DNA from: Przewalskia tangutica
Lineage: Eukaryota; Streptophyta; Magnoliopsida; Solanales; Solanaceae
Assembly (NCBI GenBank): GCA_029844215.1
Contig: CM056730.1
Coordinates: 54,076,924 to 54,140,923, forward strand
DNA length: 64,000 nucleotides
Reading direction: 5' to 3'
Shown: in pieces, positions 47,715 through 60,567 of the stretch
Position numbering within the stretch: position 1 is the first letter of the stretch
Layout: each line of letters opens with the position of its first letter
Notes under the pieces: model-generated
The model's input: only the letters and a program-made list of their open reading frames with translations
Database searches by the model: none
Told to the model about the DNA's origin: nothing
Position numbers and translations under genes: made by a program

Positions 47715-49141
47715 CAATCAGATAGCCGGTCCTCCCCGAGAGACACGGTAGCACAGAATCAAAACACTTGCACAACAAGGCTATCACAACAAGCATAGGC
47801 AAGTTTAATGTACTTTCATTTTATATCAACAAATCCGAAATACTACATACTTTCATTCTTTCAAAAAAACCTCTTGTTACGTAAAAGTCACACGATACTA
47901 ATACTCGTAGTATATAAAGAAACCACGTTTTACTTTAAAAACCAAATTACTTCACCTTCGTAAAAATCTTTACAAGGCTTTTAAAATCAAGTACTCTATA
48001 CTTTTTAAACCAAGTGCTTTTCTTTTAGAACAACATCAAGTATACTCTTTTAAAACCCAATTAACTTACTCTTTTAAAAACAAGTAACCTATACTTAAAT
48101 CAAGTTACTTCTCCTTTTCCGAAAACAAGTCGTTATAAGTCAAGTCTCTTATCTTTCAAGATCAAATCTCTTAACTTTCAAAATCAAGTCGTTTTACTGT
48201 CAAAACCAAATCTTTCTTTTATCTTCATAAAGTCGTTATAACTAACTTCCCATAAAGCCATTATAACACTTTATGTTTTAAACAAACAAAATTCATTTCA
48301 CACGCACGTCGTCTGGTACTATATAGTTCACAACAATCATGCTCAAGAGTATAGGAAGAATCACATACCTTTTTAGCTTAAACCACAAGCCAAGTCAAGT
48401 ATGCCGCGCGTAGAAGATCCACCTATAATAACCACAATACATCTATCAACTTCTAGTTCTCTTCGTAGAATATTATAAATACAAGATTCCTTATTCTACA
48501 GAAAATTCGCAAAGACCTCCCCTCGCTATCACATAAATCTCCTCCTAAAAGGCCCGCTACTGTGCCAAACAACTCTGAGGATTACACGCCTAACCTGACG
48601 TGTTCAATTCTTCACAATAATACTACACAAGTCTCTGTAAGTACGGTCAATGTAAATACATTCAAACCTTTATAATCATCCTTCCAATATAATATACTCA
48701 AGTATAACTACTACAACATGTAATATCCAATTACAATAGGGGGACATAGATCATTACCTCGATAAGCCCAAAATTATCCAAGTTTATAAGTCGATCCTGA
48801 GCAACGTTTAGCTCCAATTCCTTACGCTCCAACCCGCTCAAAGCGACCCTTAGAAGTTTCCAAACAACTTCTCTAAATACTTCAACCAATCTAGGAAGAT
48901 TTTTCTAGGGTTTCACTTTACGGCTATTGGAATAAAGTAGTATTTTCGGGCTCCTAGTATTGAAATAACTTTGGAATACTACTAGGGATACTAGGCCAAG
49001 GTATTTGGGACTATACAACAATACACAAAGTATTTCTACACATGTGGGGGAGGGTGGACGAAACAAGGCTTAAAGGGAAAGGGATATTTTTGCCTTGGAA
49101 GACTTTCAAGTGTGGATGAATTTAGTCATCAACTAAGGGAG

Positions 49142-49150
49142 TATATATAG
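49142..49150 (-). promoter_or_regulatory. LTR TATA box (E4 3' LTR)
   Basis: CTATATATA on the minus strand at the conserved position. Confidence 0.5.
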
Positions 49151-49664
49151 AGGATTCAAGGGTCAAGATCTAGTTAAGTGGGTGGTCAAGATTGGGCCAT
49201 GTGTGTGTGGGTCCCACCACACCACATGGCCAACGATTTGGCTCTCAAAATGTCATGGCACAATCGGCTAAGGGGACAAGTGGCTAGCCACTTGTCCACC
49301 AATTTCGGCCAAGGGTGACACATGGGGGTGACACGTGTTGCCCCCCGATTCGTCCAAAATATTTCGTCTTCCGAAAATATCCAAAATACCGAAAACCTCA
49401 AAAACACAGTGGGCCCACAAAACCGTAAATTTCTCCATGGGTCCCACGTGACCATTTCCGAAAATAAAATCTCAAAATTTTTGTATAATCCAAGAAGTCC
49501 AAATACCAAATCTGGGAATCCAATTCCCATTAACGAATCTTTTTCTTCACAAAAACCGGAAACTTTTCCGTCGAAAAATCACATCTTCCTTTCTTTCCAA
49601 AATTTCTGTCGTATTCTCGTACGTACATTCTCACATATATCCCCTGAAACTACGGGGTATAACA

Positions 49665-49679
49665 TTCTTCCCCCCTTAG
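49665..49679 (-). other. Polypurine tract of E4
   Basis: The + strand TTCTTCCCCCCTTAG directly follows the LTR end. Confidence 0.85.
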
Positions 49680-50600
49680 AAACATTCGTCCCGAATGTTC
49701 CTTCAAAGTCTCCAAACACACAATCGTCGATATAGTCTTCACTACAAAAGAAATGATCACTTCCGTTCTCATAACACATTGTGCGCTTCTCTTCTTACTC
49801 GTCGTCCCTTTCTCGTACACCCAAACTCTTTCTAGTACACATACCACACTTCAGTCACCGCTTCAATTTCCACAACCATGGAGTTACCACCTCCAAACTT
49901 GGTCATCTTACTAGTTTCAATTTCCTCTAAGGCCATTCCCGGCCTTCACGATCCGATTCTAGTCGAACACATCCATGAACTCATACGATGGCTACCTAAA
50001 CCTGGGCTTAGCACCCTCGTGACCCTACCACCTGGCGGGACCACCTCGAACTAACCCCACCCCAAACCGGGCTGCGGGTTGACCCGCGAATGGTCCTCAA
50101 CCCGACCCATAATCGCCCCAGACTCTTGTTCCCCGATCCGGAACAACCTTACCTATACAAGTCCTGAAAGCTACCACTTTCATCCTACACAACCCAAGGA
50201 ATTATCCCTCAATACATTTCACGCATACCAAGTGTTTCGACAAAGACTAACCGTAAAATCTTTTTCTCAAGACGGCCTTACATCTAAGGTCTCAACGTGT
50301 ACTATTCTAAGGTTCACACCTTCCATGTCCCCACACTTATCCTTTCAACTAACCATGTTTTCTAACACATCAATAACACAACGCTATCCGTACATAGCAC
50401 ACAATAAGGAGATCATCATAACAAGCATACTAATCTCTAGAGGGTTAAGGATATACCTGAAATCAAATAGGCGGTTCCAAGGACCGCTAGAACTGGGAAC
50501 TTCCACCACGACCCCTGCCCTGGCCTGCCGGTGTATGAACACCCTGCCTAGCTATCGAAGGCGAAGAACCCGCAACAGATCCCGAAGGCCGAGTCTCAAC
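49680..50600 (-). other. E4 internal non-coding region
   Basis: No recognisable minus-strand protein. Contains the shared CATTCGTCCCGAATGTTCC box and the GGCGGGACCACCTCGAAC block (50034-50051) found in all internal regions. The 185-codon + strand ORF at 50079-50636 is antisense to the element and resembles nothing known. Confidence 0.65.
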
Positions 50601-51776
50601 ATCCGCGCTACCCCTGGTCGGACAATTCTTCGCTAAATGGCCCTGCTGGCCGCATGTAAAACAAACCCTATGAATACTGCGACATTCCCCCGCATGGTTT
50701 TACCACACTGGCTACACTTAGGTCGGGGTGGCTTCATCCGCCAAGACCCCAACTCCCCGAAACACGAACCTTGGAGCCCCGACCGCTCCTCGAATACTCT
50801 GGAGGCCTCAAGATCAGAGGACCACTGCATCGGGCGGCGGCGTATAACTAGTCTGCTGCTGAGGCGGTCCGCCTCGAAAGTTACCAAAGGACCTGCCGCC
50901 CCGCTTCTTCGCTGGTATTGGTCAATCCGCTGGTCTCTCCGTGCTCACACCCAGTGCATGAGCTGCATGCGGGCAATGTCCATGCCCTGAAGCGATACAC
51001 CGAACAAGACTACGCCAAGTAGTCATCAAGCCTGTGGACGTAGCGGTGCACTCTGCCTCCATATTAGCTACTAACGCAGAGGGACATATCGAGCCAACGA
51101 GTCGAACTCTACGTTGTACTCCCGAACTGTGCGTCCTCCCTGTCTCAGCATCAGAAACCTGTCGGCCCGTGCCCTCCTCATCTGCGGAGGCAAGAAATGG
51201 CTGAGAAATGCCTCCGAGAACTCGCCCCAAACAGCTGGAGGCGCATGCTCCCCCCGGGACAGCTCCCACAAATCAAACCAGTTGACTGCGGTATCACGCA
51301 GCCGATGCGAACCGAAGATCACAGACTCGGTCTCCGAAGCCTTGATCACTCTCGATCCGTCAGAATCGCCGGATGAACTCCTGCGGATCATCCTCAGGCC
51401 TCGACCCATAAAACTCTGGTGGGCTACAACTCAGAAAGTCCCGTAACTTCAAACTATCCTATCTCGGGTGAACTACGGGTACTACCGGTACCGGAATTGC
51501 TGCATCCAGCCTATCCTCGTGCCTTGCCACTATCCTGGCCAGTAACTGGGCCATCTCCTTGTAACCCATCTCCTCTGCTCCGCATGTGGGGATGGAGGCT
51601 CGGCTCTGTGGTCTCAGTGACGGCCTGCGCTCTAAACTCGCTGGCCGGTGGCGTCGCAAAACTCGCCGTCTCAAGCACTATCTCGGTAATGATCGGGCTG
51701 CGCTCGTGCTCCTCGTGTTCGCTCGCGCAGCCTCCTCTCTTGCCCTTCGGGCCCTGGTTGCCTTTCGCAGAGGCAT
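50600..51776 (-). pseudogene. gag: gag of E4, frameshifted
   Basis: About 390 codons long, the most complete gag with E5. The start at 51776 reads MPLRKATRARRAREE. Then follow EEMGYKEMAQLLARIVARHE (51459-51674 frame), the capsid domain with ESVIFGSHRLRDTAVNWF, WGEFSEAFLSHFLPPQMRRA and REYNVEFDSLARYVP (51071-51409), and a basic linker. The nucleocapsid has CSQCGK near 50690 and, one frame over, HAGECR then CFTCGQQGHLAKNCP, a complete CX2CX4HX4C zinc knuckle at 50622-50663. Role: capsid assembly and RNA packaging. At least three frameshifts, several at CAG/CTG sites, so the real gene may be more intact than shown. Confidence 0.85.
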
Positions 51777-51962
51777 AACTGGTACAAAAGAACTACATCA
51801 GAGGGGTCCAACTTACACACAGCTCTAAGGAACGATCTCAGAGTGAGAAGAATAGAAACCAATCCTAAATATCCCATAGACTCCTGATTATAGGTGTGGT
51901 GCACAACACGCCGATAATCAAGACTCTACTAGATACGGTCAGACACTTTCCGAGGATTAATC

Positions 51963-51973
51963 GCTCGATACCA
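51963..51973 (-). other. Primer-binding site of E4
   Basis: GCTCGATACCA on the + strand, next to the 5' LTR; CTG defect as elsewhere. Confidence 0.8.
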
Positions 51974-51977
51974 CTTT

Positions 51978-52825
51978 TGTCACGACCCGATCCGGGCCCG
52001 TGGATCGTGCCTTACCGGCACCCTAGTGATACAACATCGAGAAAATCAGCGGAAATAAAAACTTAAACAGAAACAAGATACATCATAAGAAAATAGGCCA
52101 ACCAAAACGGCCGCTTCATGTATATACATAAATCGAACGCATAATCCTTTACAAACCCCGCCACAACAAGATTTCATGCACTCTATGAATATAGAAACAA
52201 CTATGACGGACAGGCCCGCCATACCTCGAATGTACAAGTATCTACAACGAGGGCTATACTAAAAGATAAGCCTCCGGAGAAACGGAGCTTCCCAAACGCT
52301 GAACTGCGATCCTATGAGCGAGGATCAACAACAGGTGTACCTCTACCTGCGACATGAACGCAGCCCGGAAGCGAGGTCAAGACAACAGTACCAAGTATGT
52401 GAAACGAAAATCAGAATGAAATCACATTTCATCATTTTATAAAACCATTTCGAAATAAGTAAACATTATGTCAAGTAAGGGGCGCGATATCCCGAATAAT
52501 CACTCACATAACTATGGGTCTCACGCCATAATATCACTCATGCCCGTGGAACTCATTCCTCACTTCCGGCAGTACATGATGTAAAACAACACCCATATGT
52601 GAACCTGAACACTAGATCCTGCCTGCGTCATTAAACCGATCGGGCCAAGTAGAATCGCCCTATACAGTTCCAAAAGCTAGTCATAAAACTTCACGGGCAA
52701 GGTACGGAAGCTAATTACGATCAAAAGCTAGCCACGAATCGGTCGAGGCAAGTACCAAAGCTAACGCATTCTAGCCAATTGTCTCACGAGATATGACCGG
52801 CAAGATTCAAGTATCTCGAAGCTAT
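51978..52825 (-). repeat. E4 5' LTR, first part, broken by E5
   Basis: Starts TGTCACGACCCG and is colinear with 46470-47320 until TCGAAGCTATC, where E5 starts. The remainder is outside the window. Confidence 0.85.
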
Positions 52826-53422
52826 CACAACCGACCGTGGATCGTGCCTTACCGGGCACCCTAGTGATACAACATCGAGAAAATCAGCGAAATAAAAACA
52901 TGAACATGAAACAAGAGATATGATAAAAACAAAGCAACCAAAACAGCCTTTCTTGCATATATACAGACCGATTTACATCCTTTACAACCCCGCCACACAA
53001 GATTACAGACCTCTAAGAAAGTGACAACAACTATGACGGGACAGGGCCCCGCCATACCCCTGAATGTACAAGAACCTACAGACTCAGGGTAACATACCAC
53101 AAGATAAGCCTCCGGAGAAACGGGGCTTCCCAATACGCTGAATTGTGATCCTATGAGCGAGGATCCACAACCGATGTACCTCTACCTGCGGCATGAACGC
53201 AGCCTCGGCGAGGTCGCATAACAGTACCAAGTATGTGAAATCGAATATCAGAATGAAATCATGATACCTATATAAAGCAGAGACATGTATGATATCCAAA
53301 CTACGATTTACAACATAAAAGTAGTCATGTCAAGTCGTGGACTCACACGCGAAGTCATCCTCATGCGTGGAACTCCTTCCTCACCGCCAGTGATCTAGGT
53401 ATAAATCGTATGATACGTATAA

Positions 53423-53746
53423 CATGTCTCGGCCCATCCCATGGGACTCGAGGTGGAATCGTGTGGAATACATGTCTCGGCCCATCCCATGGGACTCGAT
53501 AGGAATCGTATGGAATACATGTCTCGGCCCATCTCATGGGACTCGATAGGAATCGTATGGAATACATGTCTCGGCCCATCTCATGGGACTCGATAGGAAT
53601 CGTATGGAATACATGTCTCGGCCCATCTCATGGGACTCGATAGGAATCGTATGGAATACATGTCTCGGCCATCTCATGGGACTCGATAGGAATCGTATGG
53701 AATACATGTCTCGGCCCATCTCATGGGACTCGATAGGAATCGTTCA
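53423..53746. repeat. Minisatellite, 47 bp x 7
   Basis: Units start at 53423, 53471, 53518, 53565, 53612, 53659 and 53705 and read CATGTCTCGGCCCATCTCAT then GGGACTCGATAGGAATCGTA. The partner LTR has six (61436-61713). ORFs on both strands here (53361-53789) come from the repeat. Confidence 0.92.
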
Positions 53747-54534
53747 CAACCAATCAGCCGGCCCTCCATCGAGAGACGCGGCGGTATAGAAATACAGTAC
53801 TTGCACAACAAGGCTATCACACGCAAACATAGGCAAGTTACACACAACTCAAGGTACTTTCATTTTATGTCAAAGTCCGGGTTTTAACCCCAAAGTACTA
53901 CATACGTTAAATTCTTTTAAAAGATCCATTTCTTTTACAAAGGTCACCCGATACCCGTAGTATTAACATAGAGTGACTAACATTTATAAGTAAACCAAAA
54001 CACTTTCCTTATTAAAATCAAGTAACAACATTCTTTTCCAAAAGTTCAAGTTTGCCTAATTTCAAATGCTCAAGTCTCTTATTTTCGAAAGATTCCATAG
54101 ATCATAGTCTTAATCACTTAACGTAATCTCCTTTTAAAACAATTGAGTAACATATGCCTTATGTGTGAGTAGCTTGTTCTTGTTTATAACCATCTTATTA
54201 AAGCAGCCATGATCTAGGAAATGTAATACAATTTTGTCTTATCTTAGCTTCTATGCAGATGGAGGTTTCTACTGGTTTTAATATAATTAATTAGTCAATA
54301 CATTTCCTTTATTAACGCTGCAATGGTTTGTTCGATACTTATTCTCATTTCCGAAATCAGTAAAACATTATTCTTTAAAAGCCAAGTACTCATTACTCAC
54401 GAATGAGGTTTCACAACTTTTTAACAAAATTCATAGTCCTTAACATTTCATAAAACGTCATTTATAAGTTAAGTCTCTTATCTTTTAAGATCAAGTCTCT
54501 TAACTTTTAAAATCAATAAACCATTCTTTTACCT

Positions 54535-54586
54535 ACATAAAGTCGTTATAACTAACTTCCCATAAAGCTATTATAACACCTTATGT
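54535..54586. repeat. Conserved LTR hairpin
   Basis: ACATAAAGTCGTTATAAC with ATTATAACACCTTATGT; identical in the partner LTR at 62502-62553. Confidence 0.65.
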
Positions 54587-54970
54587 TTTAAACCAACCAA
54601 AACTCGTTTAGCACACGTACGTCTACCGTACTACATAGTTCACAACAATCATGCTAGAAAAGATAGGAAGAGGTTCACATACCTCGCGACGATTATCGAC
54701 AAATAGCAAAACGCTCCAAGTACTTCAACCCGTCGGCTACTCCTTAAGCCAAGTAGATCACGCCACACGTAGTACTCCACTCCTAAAATGGTCATAGTAC
54801 TTCTATCAAACCTTTCTTACCATTGAAGACTTATACCAATAAAAAGCCCTCTAATTCTACGGAAAATTGGGCAGCACTTCCCCCGTTTTTACTCACTTTT
54901 CCATCTTTCTCCAAGGCCCGAATAACCGTAATTATATGCCATATATAAGGCGTAATAATTAAACAACATA

Positions 54971-55162
54971 AAGAAGGGGATTACACACCCAAACGGTAAC
55001 ACGGTTTACTATCACGCCTTCATAATAACAATAAGTAAAAGAAGGGGATTACGCGCCCAACCGGTAACGCGGTTTACTATCACGCCTTCATAACAATACA
55101 ATACAATAATTAAAAAGGGGATCACACGCCCAAACGGAACGCGATTGAACAATCTTCCCCTT
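54971..55162. repeat. Tandem repeat, about 65 bp x 3
   Basis: AAGAAGGGGATTACACACCC-type units; inverse of the array in SL1 (6973-7173). Confidence 0.75.
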
Positions 55163-55861
55163 AACAGAAATGTAAATACAGTCCTTAAGTTGGGGTCCTT
55201 GTCCAACTTTGTCCATTTTACTTATCCAAATTACTCATTAGTCATCCAACTTATATTTCCATTCTTAATATAAGTTATAGTTACTTTGTTATTAGCTTCT
55301 TAGCAAGTAAGATACGTTTTTACCATTTTGTGGCTTTCTTGCCAATTTCCATGTTAGTAACTTAACAAGATCCAAATCCTCCAAACTTTAGTCCATATAT
55401 TATATAATCCATAATATACTTATAATATATGTATAATAACCAATTCACAAAGAGGTTTAAGTTTCACTATCTCAAATAGCCCAAGAATATCCAAGTTCTT
55501 AAAGTCGCTCCAAGAAAGTCTTAGCTCCAAATCTTTACGTTCCAATCCGCTACAAGCAACCCATAGAAGCTCCTAACCAACTTCTCTTCAAGATTCAACT
55601 CCAAAAAGTGAAGAACACTTAGGGTTTCCAACTAGCAACTTTCGGCCAAGGCATGAAAAAGAGGCTAGGGGTGTGAAATCTTTTCCAACTTTTGGTACAC
55701 AATCTTCCTAACACCTAGGGAAGAACACTTGAGAGTTTAAGAATTGTTGGACAAATTTAGGTCAAGGAATGGCACCATGGCCGAAACCACAAGGCAAGGG
55801 AGAGAGTATTTGTTCAAGTCTTGAAATGGTTAAGTGTGGAAGTTTTCATCAACTAGTAGTG

Positions 55862-55870
55862 TATATATAG
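55862..55870 (-). promoter_or_regulatory. LTR TATA box (E5 3' LTR)
   Basis: CTATATATA on the minus strand. The 5' LTR copy at 63824-63832 is CTATAAATA. Confidence 0.5.
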
Positions 55871-56370
55871 GACAACCAAGGGCTAGGATGAAGGCAAGTG
55901 TGTGGTTGAGATTGGGGACAAGTGTGTGTGGGTCCCACAAGCCACTTGTCCACACTAAAATATCTTGAAAGACAAGGCCACTTGTCTTGCCACTTGTCTA
56001 GCATATTTCGGCCAAGAGCCACCTAGGGGGGTGACACGTTTCGCCCTCCTATTCGTCAAAAATATTTCATCTTCCGAAAATATCCATAATGGCCAAAATC
56101 TCAAAAACAAAGCGGGCCCCACAAAACCGTAAATTTCTCCCGTGGGCCCCACGTGACCATTTCCGAAAATAAAATCTCAAAATTCTAATATAATTCAAGA
56201 AGCCCAAATACCAAATCTGGGAATCCAATTCCCATCAACGAACATTTTTCCTTTACAAAAACCGGAAACTTTTCCGTTGAAAAATCACATCTTTCTTCCT
56301 TTCCAATTTTTCTGTCGTATTCTCGTACGTACGTCCTCGCATACATACCCTGGAACTACGGGGTATAACA

Positions 56371-56385
56371 TTCTTCCCCCCTTAG
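56371..56385 (-). other. Polypurine tract of E5
   Basis: TTCTTCCCCCCTTAG on the + strand, abutting the 3' LTR. Confidence 0.85.
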
Positions 56386-57090
56386 AAACATTCGTCCCGA
56401 ATGTTCCTTCTAAGTCTCCAAACATACAAGCGCCGATATAGTCTTCACTGCTATACTTACGAAAACAATTATGCCACTAATGGCCAGAATATAACGGGTG
56501 CGCAAAACTCAAATCCAAGCCAACGAGGAGTCATTTCTAATCTCACAACAGCTCCCACTAGCTTCAATTTACTCTAAGGCCATTCCCGGCCTTCACAATC
56601 CGACTCAGGTCGAACGCATCCACGAACCCGTACGATGGTTACCTAAACCTGGGCCTAGCGCCCTCGTGACCCTACCACCTGGCGGGACCACCTCGAACTG
56701 ACCCCACCACAATCCGGACTACGGGTTGACCCGCGAATGGTCCTCAACCCGACCCATAACCGTGCCAAACTCTTGTTTCCCCCGATCCGGAACAATCTCA
56801 CTAATCAAGTCACAAAAAACCTAGTGGTCTTCTTAGCTCAACTACCCTCTTAATTCACACCACTCAGGGACTTATCACACAATTATACCCCTCGTATACT
56901 ATGCTCTCCGACAAAGGTCAATCGTAAACAAAATCTTTTACCCAACTTCCCTTACTAACCAGGCCTCTAAATCATCATTTAACAAAACGCTATCGGAACA
57001 TAATACATAGCACATCATCATATCAACAACGCATACCGTCTGCAGAGGGTAAGAATATACTGTATCAACCGCTTCATTTCCGCCGTCGCT
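56386..57090 (-). other. E5 internal non-coding region
   Basis: Carries the CATTCGTCCCGAATGTTCC box, GGCGGGACCACCTCGAAC (56681-56698) and the CTAGTGGTCTTCTTAGCTCA block shared with E1/E2. No protein seen on the element strand; the small + strand ORF (56498-56701) is antisense. Confidence 0.65.
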
Positions 57091-58255
57091 CTAATCATAA
57101 TCCTGCACTGTCGGGCGCATAGCTATAGAAGGCGAGGAACCTGCCACTGACCCGGTAGGCTGCGTCATTCTATTTGTATCTCTCTTCCTAGACGGTCTCG
57201 TCACGTTCTCGACGGCCGCAGTGAAACAAGCACGATAAAAGACGACACTCCCCGGGATGACGCTTGCCGCATCGTGCACACTGAGGGAAACATGAACCCG
57301 ACTGGCTAGAACCCATGTATACCTGTGAACCAGAAGCCCTGGAGCTCTGATCAGCTCCTGAATACCCCGAACGTCCTGAAGACTGTGGAGGACCACTCTG
57401 TACTGGCGAAGGTGCATAACTAGCCTGCTGCTGAGGCGGTCCGCCTCGCAAGTTACCAAAGGACCCTGCTGTTCTGGCCTTCTTCTGCTGATCCCGGTCA
57501 TTCCGTCGACCTCTCCGTGCCTCACATCCTAGTGCATGAGCCTGCATGCGGGCAATGTCCATGCCCGGCTGAAGAGCTACACCCGAACAAGCCTCTGCCA
57601 AGTAATCATCGAGCCCGGTGACGTAGCGGTGCACTCTGTCCTCCATATCTGTCACTAAAGCGGGGACATACCGAGCCAACGAGTCAAACTCCACGTTGTA
57701 CTCCAATCAGAGTCTTGCGCGCTTAACGTCAAAAATTTGTCGGCCCGAGCCCTCCTCATCTGTGGAGGCAAGAAATGTGCAAGAAATGCCCTTGAGAACT
57801 CGTCCCAACCTGCTGGGAGCGCGTGCTCTCCTCGGGACAGTTCCCATGAATCAAACCGATCACCGCGTATCGCGCGGCGATGTGAACCTAGGATCATCGA
57901 CTCGGTCTCTCAAGCTCGATCACTCTCATGATCCGTCAGAATCGCTTGATGAACTCTGCGGATCATCCTCGTGCCTCGACGTAAAACTCGGCGTCGCAAC
58001 TCGAAAAGTCCCGCATCTCAAACTATCCGATCTCGGGTGAACTACGGGTACTCTGCATCGAATTGCCGTGATCGGCTATCCTCGTGCCTTGCCACTATCC
58101 TGGCCAATAACTGGGCCATCTCCTTGTAACCCATCTCCTCTGTTCTTTGTCGGTGGGTCGGCGTCTCGTGCGTGGCCTCGGTGAGACCGCCGCTACCCAC
58201 TCGCGACTCCTCTGCGCTTTGCCTCCTAGGCCCCGATTGCCTTGCGTGGAGGCAT
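57091..58255 (-). pseudogene. gag: gag of E5, frameshifted
   Basis: The start at 58255 reads MPPRKAI. Recognisable in order: EEMGYKEMAQLLARIVARHE (58042-58266 frame), capsid part with FDSWELSRGEHALPAGWDEF and FLAHFLPPQMRRARADKFL (57655-57897), then a long open stretch at 57188-57706. That stretch has YNVEFDSLARYVPALVTDME, RYVTGLDDYLAEACSG, a GPPQ/SQSS-rich basic linker and the zinc-knuckle start CARCGKRHPGEC, after which the frame drifts (LFHCGRR). Gag packages element RNA. About 1.1 kb with two or three frameshifts. Confidence 0.85.
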
Positions 58256-58445
58256 AACTGGCACATAAGAATACGTCAGAGGGAGTCCAACTTATAACAC
58301 AACTCTAAGGCACGATCTTAGAATGAGAAGAATGGAAACCAATCCTAAATATCCTGTAGCCTCCTGATTATAGATGTGGTGCACAACACACCGATAATCA
58401 AGACTCTACTAGATACGGTCTGTAGACACTTTCCGAGGATTAATC

Positions 58446-58456
58446 GCTCGATACCA
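58446..58456 (-). other. Primer-binding site of E5
   Basis: GCTCGATACCA on the + strand, four bases from the LTR. Confidence 0.8.
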
Positions 58457-58460
58457 CTTT

Positions 58461-58632
58461 TGTCACGACCCGAACCGGGGCCCGTGACTGGTGCCTTACC
58501 CCGGGCACCCTAGTGATACAACATCAGAGAAAATCAGCGGAAATAAAAACATGAACATGAAACAAGAGATATGATAAAAACAAAGCAACTAAAGCGGTTG
58601 CCTTCTTGCATTTATACGAGAATCTGAGCGAT
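58461..58632 (-). repeat. E5 5' LTR, first part
   Basis: TGTCACGACCCG to about GAATCTGAGCGATC, then interrupted by SL2. Colinear with 52826-52975. Confidence 0.85.
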
Positions 58633-59227
58633 CGCCACGACCCGTTCGGGGCCGTGGATCGTGCCTTACCCGCACCCAAGTAGTCATACATCGTAGTAAT
58701 CGGAATATAAACACAAGATATGAAACAGCTTGTAAAATGAGACACGCTTTATGTGAGAAAATGTCGCTTTCGGCATATATATATAAACATAGTTTAGCGA
58801 TTACATCCCAACTGTATAATAGGACTACAGACCTCTAAGAAGATAACAACTATGGCGGGACAGGGCACCGCCATACCCTGAATGTACAAAACTATATACA
58901 ACAACAGGGAGATCATACCCAAAAGTCGAGCCTCGGAGAAGATGGAGCTCACGACACCAAAGCAAAAGATCCTAAGGATGTGGATCTAGCACTGCTTGCC
59001 CACTGCGGCATGACGGCCACGAAGAGGTCGATAACAGTACCAAGTATGTGAAATCAGAAGTACTTAAATGAAATCAAAGTATTTAAAACCATTTGCAAAT
59101 ACAATCGGTTCAATTGCACATAGTGCCATATCACAAACAAGAACAATAATAGGTAAATCGTAATGTGTCTTTTCTATACCGCGAATGATCGAAGCAAGGC
59201 CAATCGCCCATAGTATCATTATGCGTG

Positions 59228-59520
59228 CCTAATCCTGGACTCCCGCAGTCCGCATAGGTCACACACAGACCCGCATGAGGTATTCCTCGCATCGGGGGTA
59301 GCTAACCCCGGTACCCTCCTGGACTCCCGCAGTCCGCATAGTCTCAATAGACCGTATAGTCACACAGACCGCATAGGGCATCCCCTGCATCGGGATAAAA
59401 CACCCGGAATGATCAATCCTGGAACTCCCGCAGCTCCGCATAGTCACACAGACCGCATAGGCCGTATAGACCCGCATCAAGGGTGGCAAGCCCTCGGTAT
59501 AACAAGTCAAGGGGGTATGT
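59228..59520 (-). repeat. CCGCATAG/GCATGAGGTAT repeats in SL2
   Basis: Degenerate CTCCCGCAGTCCGCATAG and AGACCGCATAG units as in 3261-3535. Confidence 0.6.
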
Positions 59521-60558
59521 GATATAATAACGATCTGGCGGTGTTAGCGTTTAACAACGTAAGCACAACAAGAATAACATCACAAGACACTAACCCACGT
59601 AGTATCATAACATGTCTACTTATCAAACCATCTTACTATACTTTGCAGAAGTCAATACAAGATTTTCATATACAAACAAGTAAAACCGTTCCTTTTATCT
59701 TTCTTAAGTCGTTATACCTAACTTCCCATAAAGCTAGTATAACTCTTAAGCTTTCTGTTTAAAAATCCAGTATTACTCTTCTTTTAAAATGATTCATAAT
59801 TCTTTTGAAATACTTCAAGGTTCTTATTATTCAGGCTTAAGTCAAAAGACATTGCCGTATAACTACGTTCAGTTAACACACGTACGTCTACCGTACTATA
59901 TATATATACTTTAAAATATCATGTTCAAGAGTATAGGAAGGATCACATACCTTCTCGGCGAAATCCACCTGCCAAGTCGAATATGTCGCGCGCAGAGAAT
60001 CAACCTATAATAGTCAGATACGTCTATCAAAGTCTAGACTACTCTGTAGACTATTCTAAGCAGAGGGTTCTTTATTCTACGGAAAATTGGGCAGCACTTC
60101 CCTACCCGCCAAGCTACACAAGTCTACTGTAAATACAGTTCAATACTTCTTTATTAATCTTCTATATTTTATACTCAAGTCTTAACTATTCTTATATGTA
60201 ATATCCAATTACAATAGAAGGACAAGAGTATTTACCTCGATAAGCCCAAAAATTATCCGAGTTAAATGTCGATCCTGAGCAAGGTTTAGCTCCTAATTGC
60301 ACGCTCCGATAGCTCCAAGAAACCCTTAGAAGTTTCTAACAACTTCTACTTAAGTACTATAAGGGATTTGGGCTAGGGTATTTTGGAATAGTAACTAAAC
60401 TTGGAGAATATTTCTACCAAGGGGGGGGGGGCTCTCGGCCAAAGCCACTAGGCTAGAGGGGGAGAGGGTGTTTGGACGAAAAACTACTAGAGACGGGAGG
60501 GAATTTCAAGACTTGGAGAATTGATTTGTGGATGAAGAAAACCTTCAAGTTAGGGGAG

Positions 60559-60567
60559 TATTTATAG
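60559..60567 (-). promoter_or_regulatory. LTR TATA box (SL2)
   Basis: CTATAAATA on the minus strand. Confidence 0.5.

Larger units (their letters stand above)
46470..49664 (-). repeat. E4 3' LTR
   Basis: TGTCACGACCCG to GGGGTATAACA, 3,195 bp. Contains a three-unit minisatellite (47529-47714), a hairpin near 48225-48279 and a TATA-like box (49142-49150). The part near 47000-47520 is the inverse of LTR A at 1013-1546. Confidence 0.92.
52826..56370 (-). repeat. E5 3' LTR
   Basis: About 3,545 bp, ending GGGGTATAACA against the polypurine tract. Holds a 47-bp minisatellite (7 units), a hairpin (54535-54586), a 65-bp repeat (54971-55162) and a TATA-like box (55862-55870). Confidence 0.9.

Noticed and set aside
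49322..49735. 137-codon + strand ORF
   Set aside because: Spans the end of the E4 LTR and the polypurine tract on the antisense strand; a chance opening in conserved LTR sequence.
50079..50636. 185-codon + strand ORF, longest in the window
   Set aside because: Antisense to the E4 internal region and overlapping the gag zinc-knuckle region. Composition is serine/threonine/arginine/proline-rich with no domain; equivalent regions in E1, E2, E3 and E5 are not open.
53361..53789. CRISPR-like array
   Set aside because: Units are directly adjacent 47-bp tandem repeats without unique spacers, inside a plant LTR.
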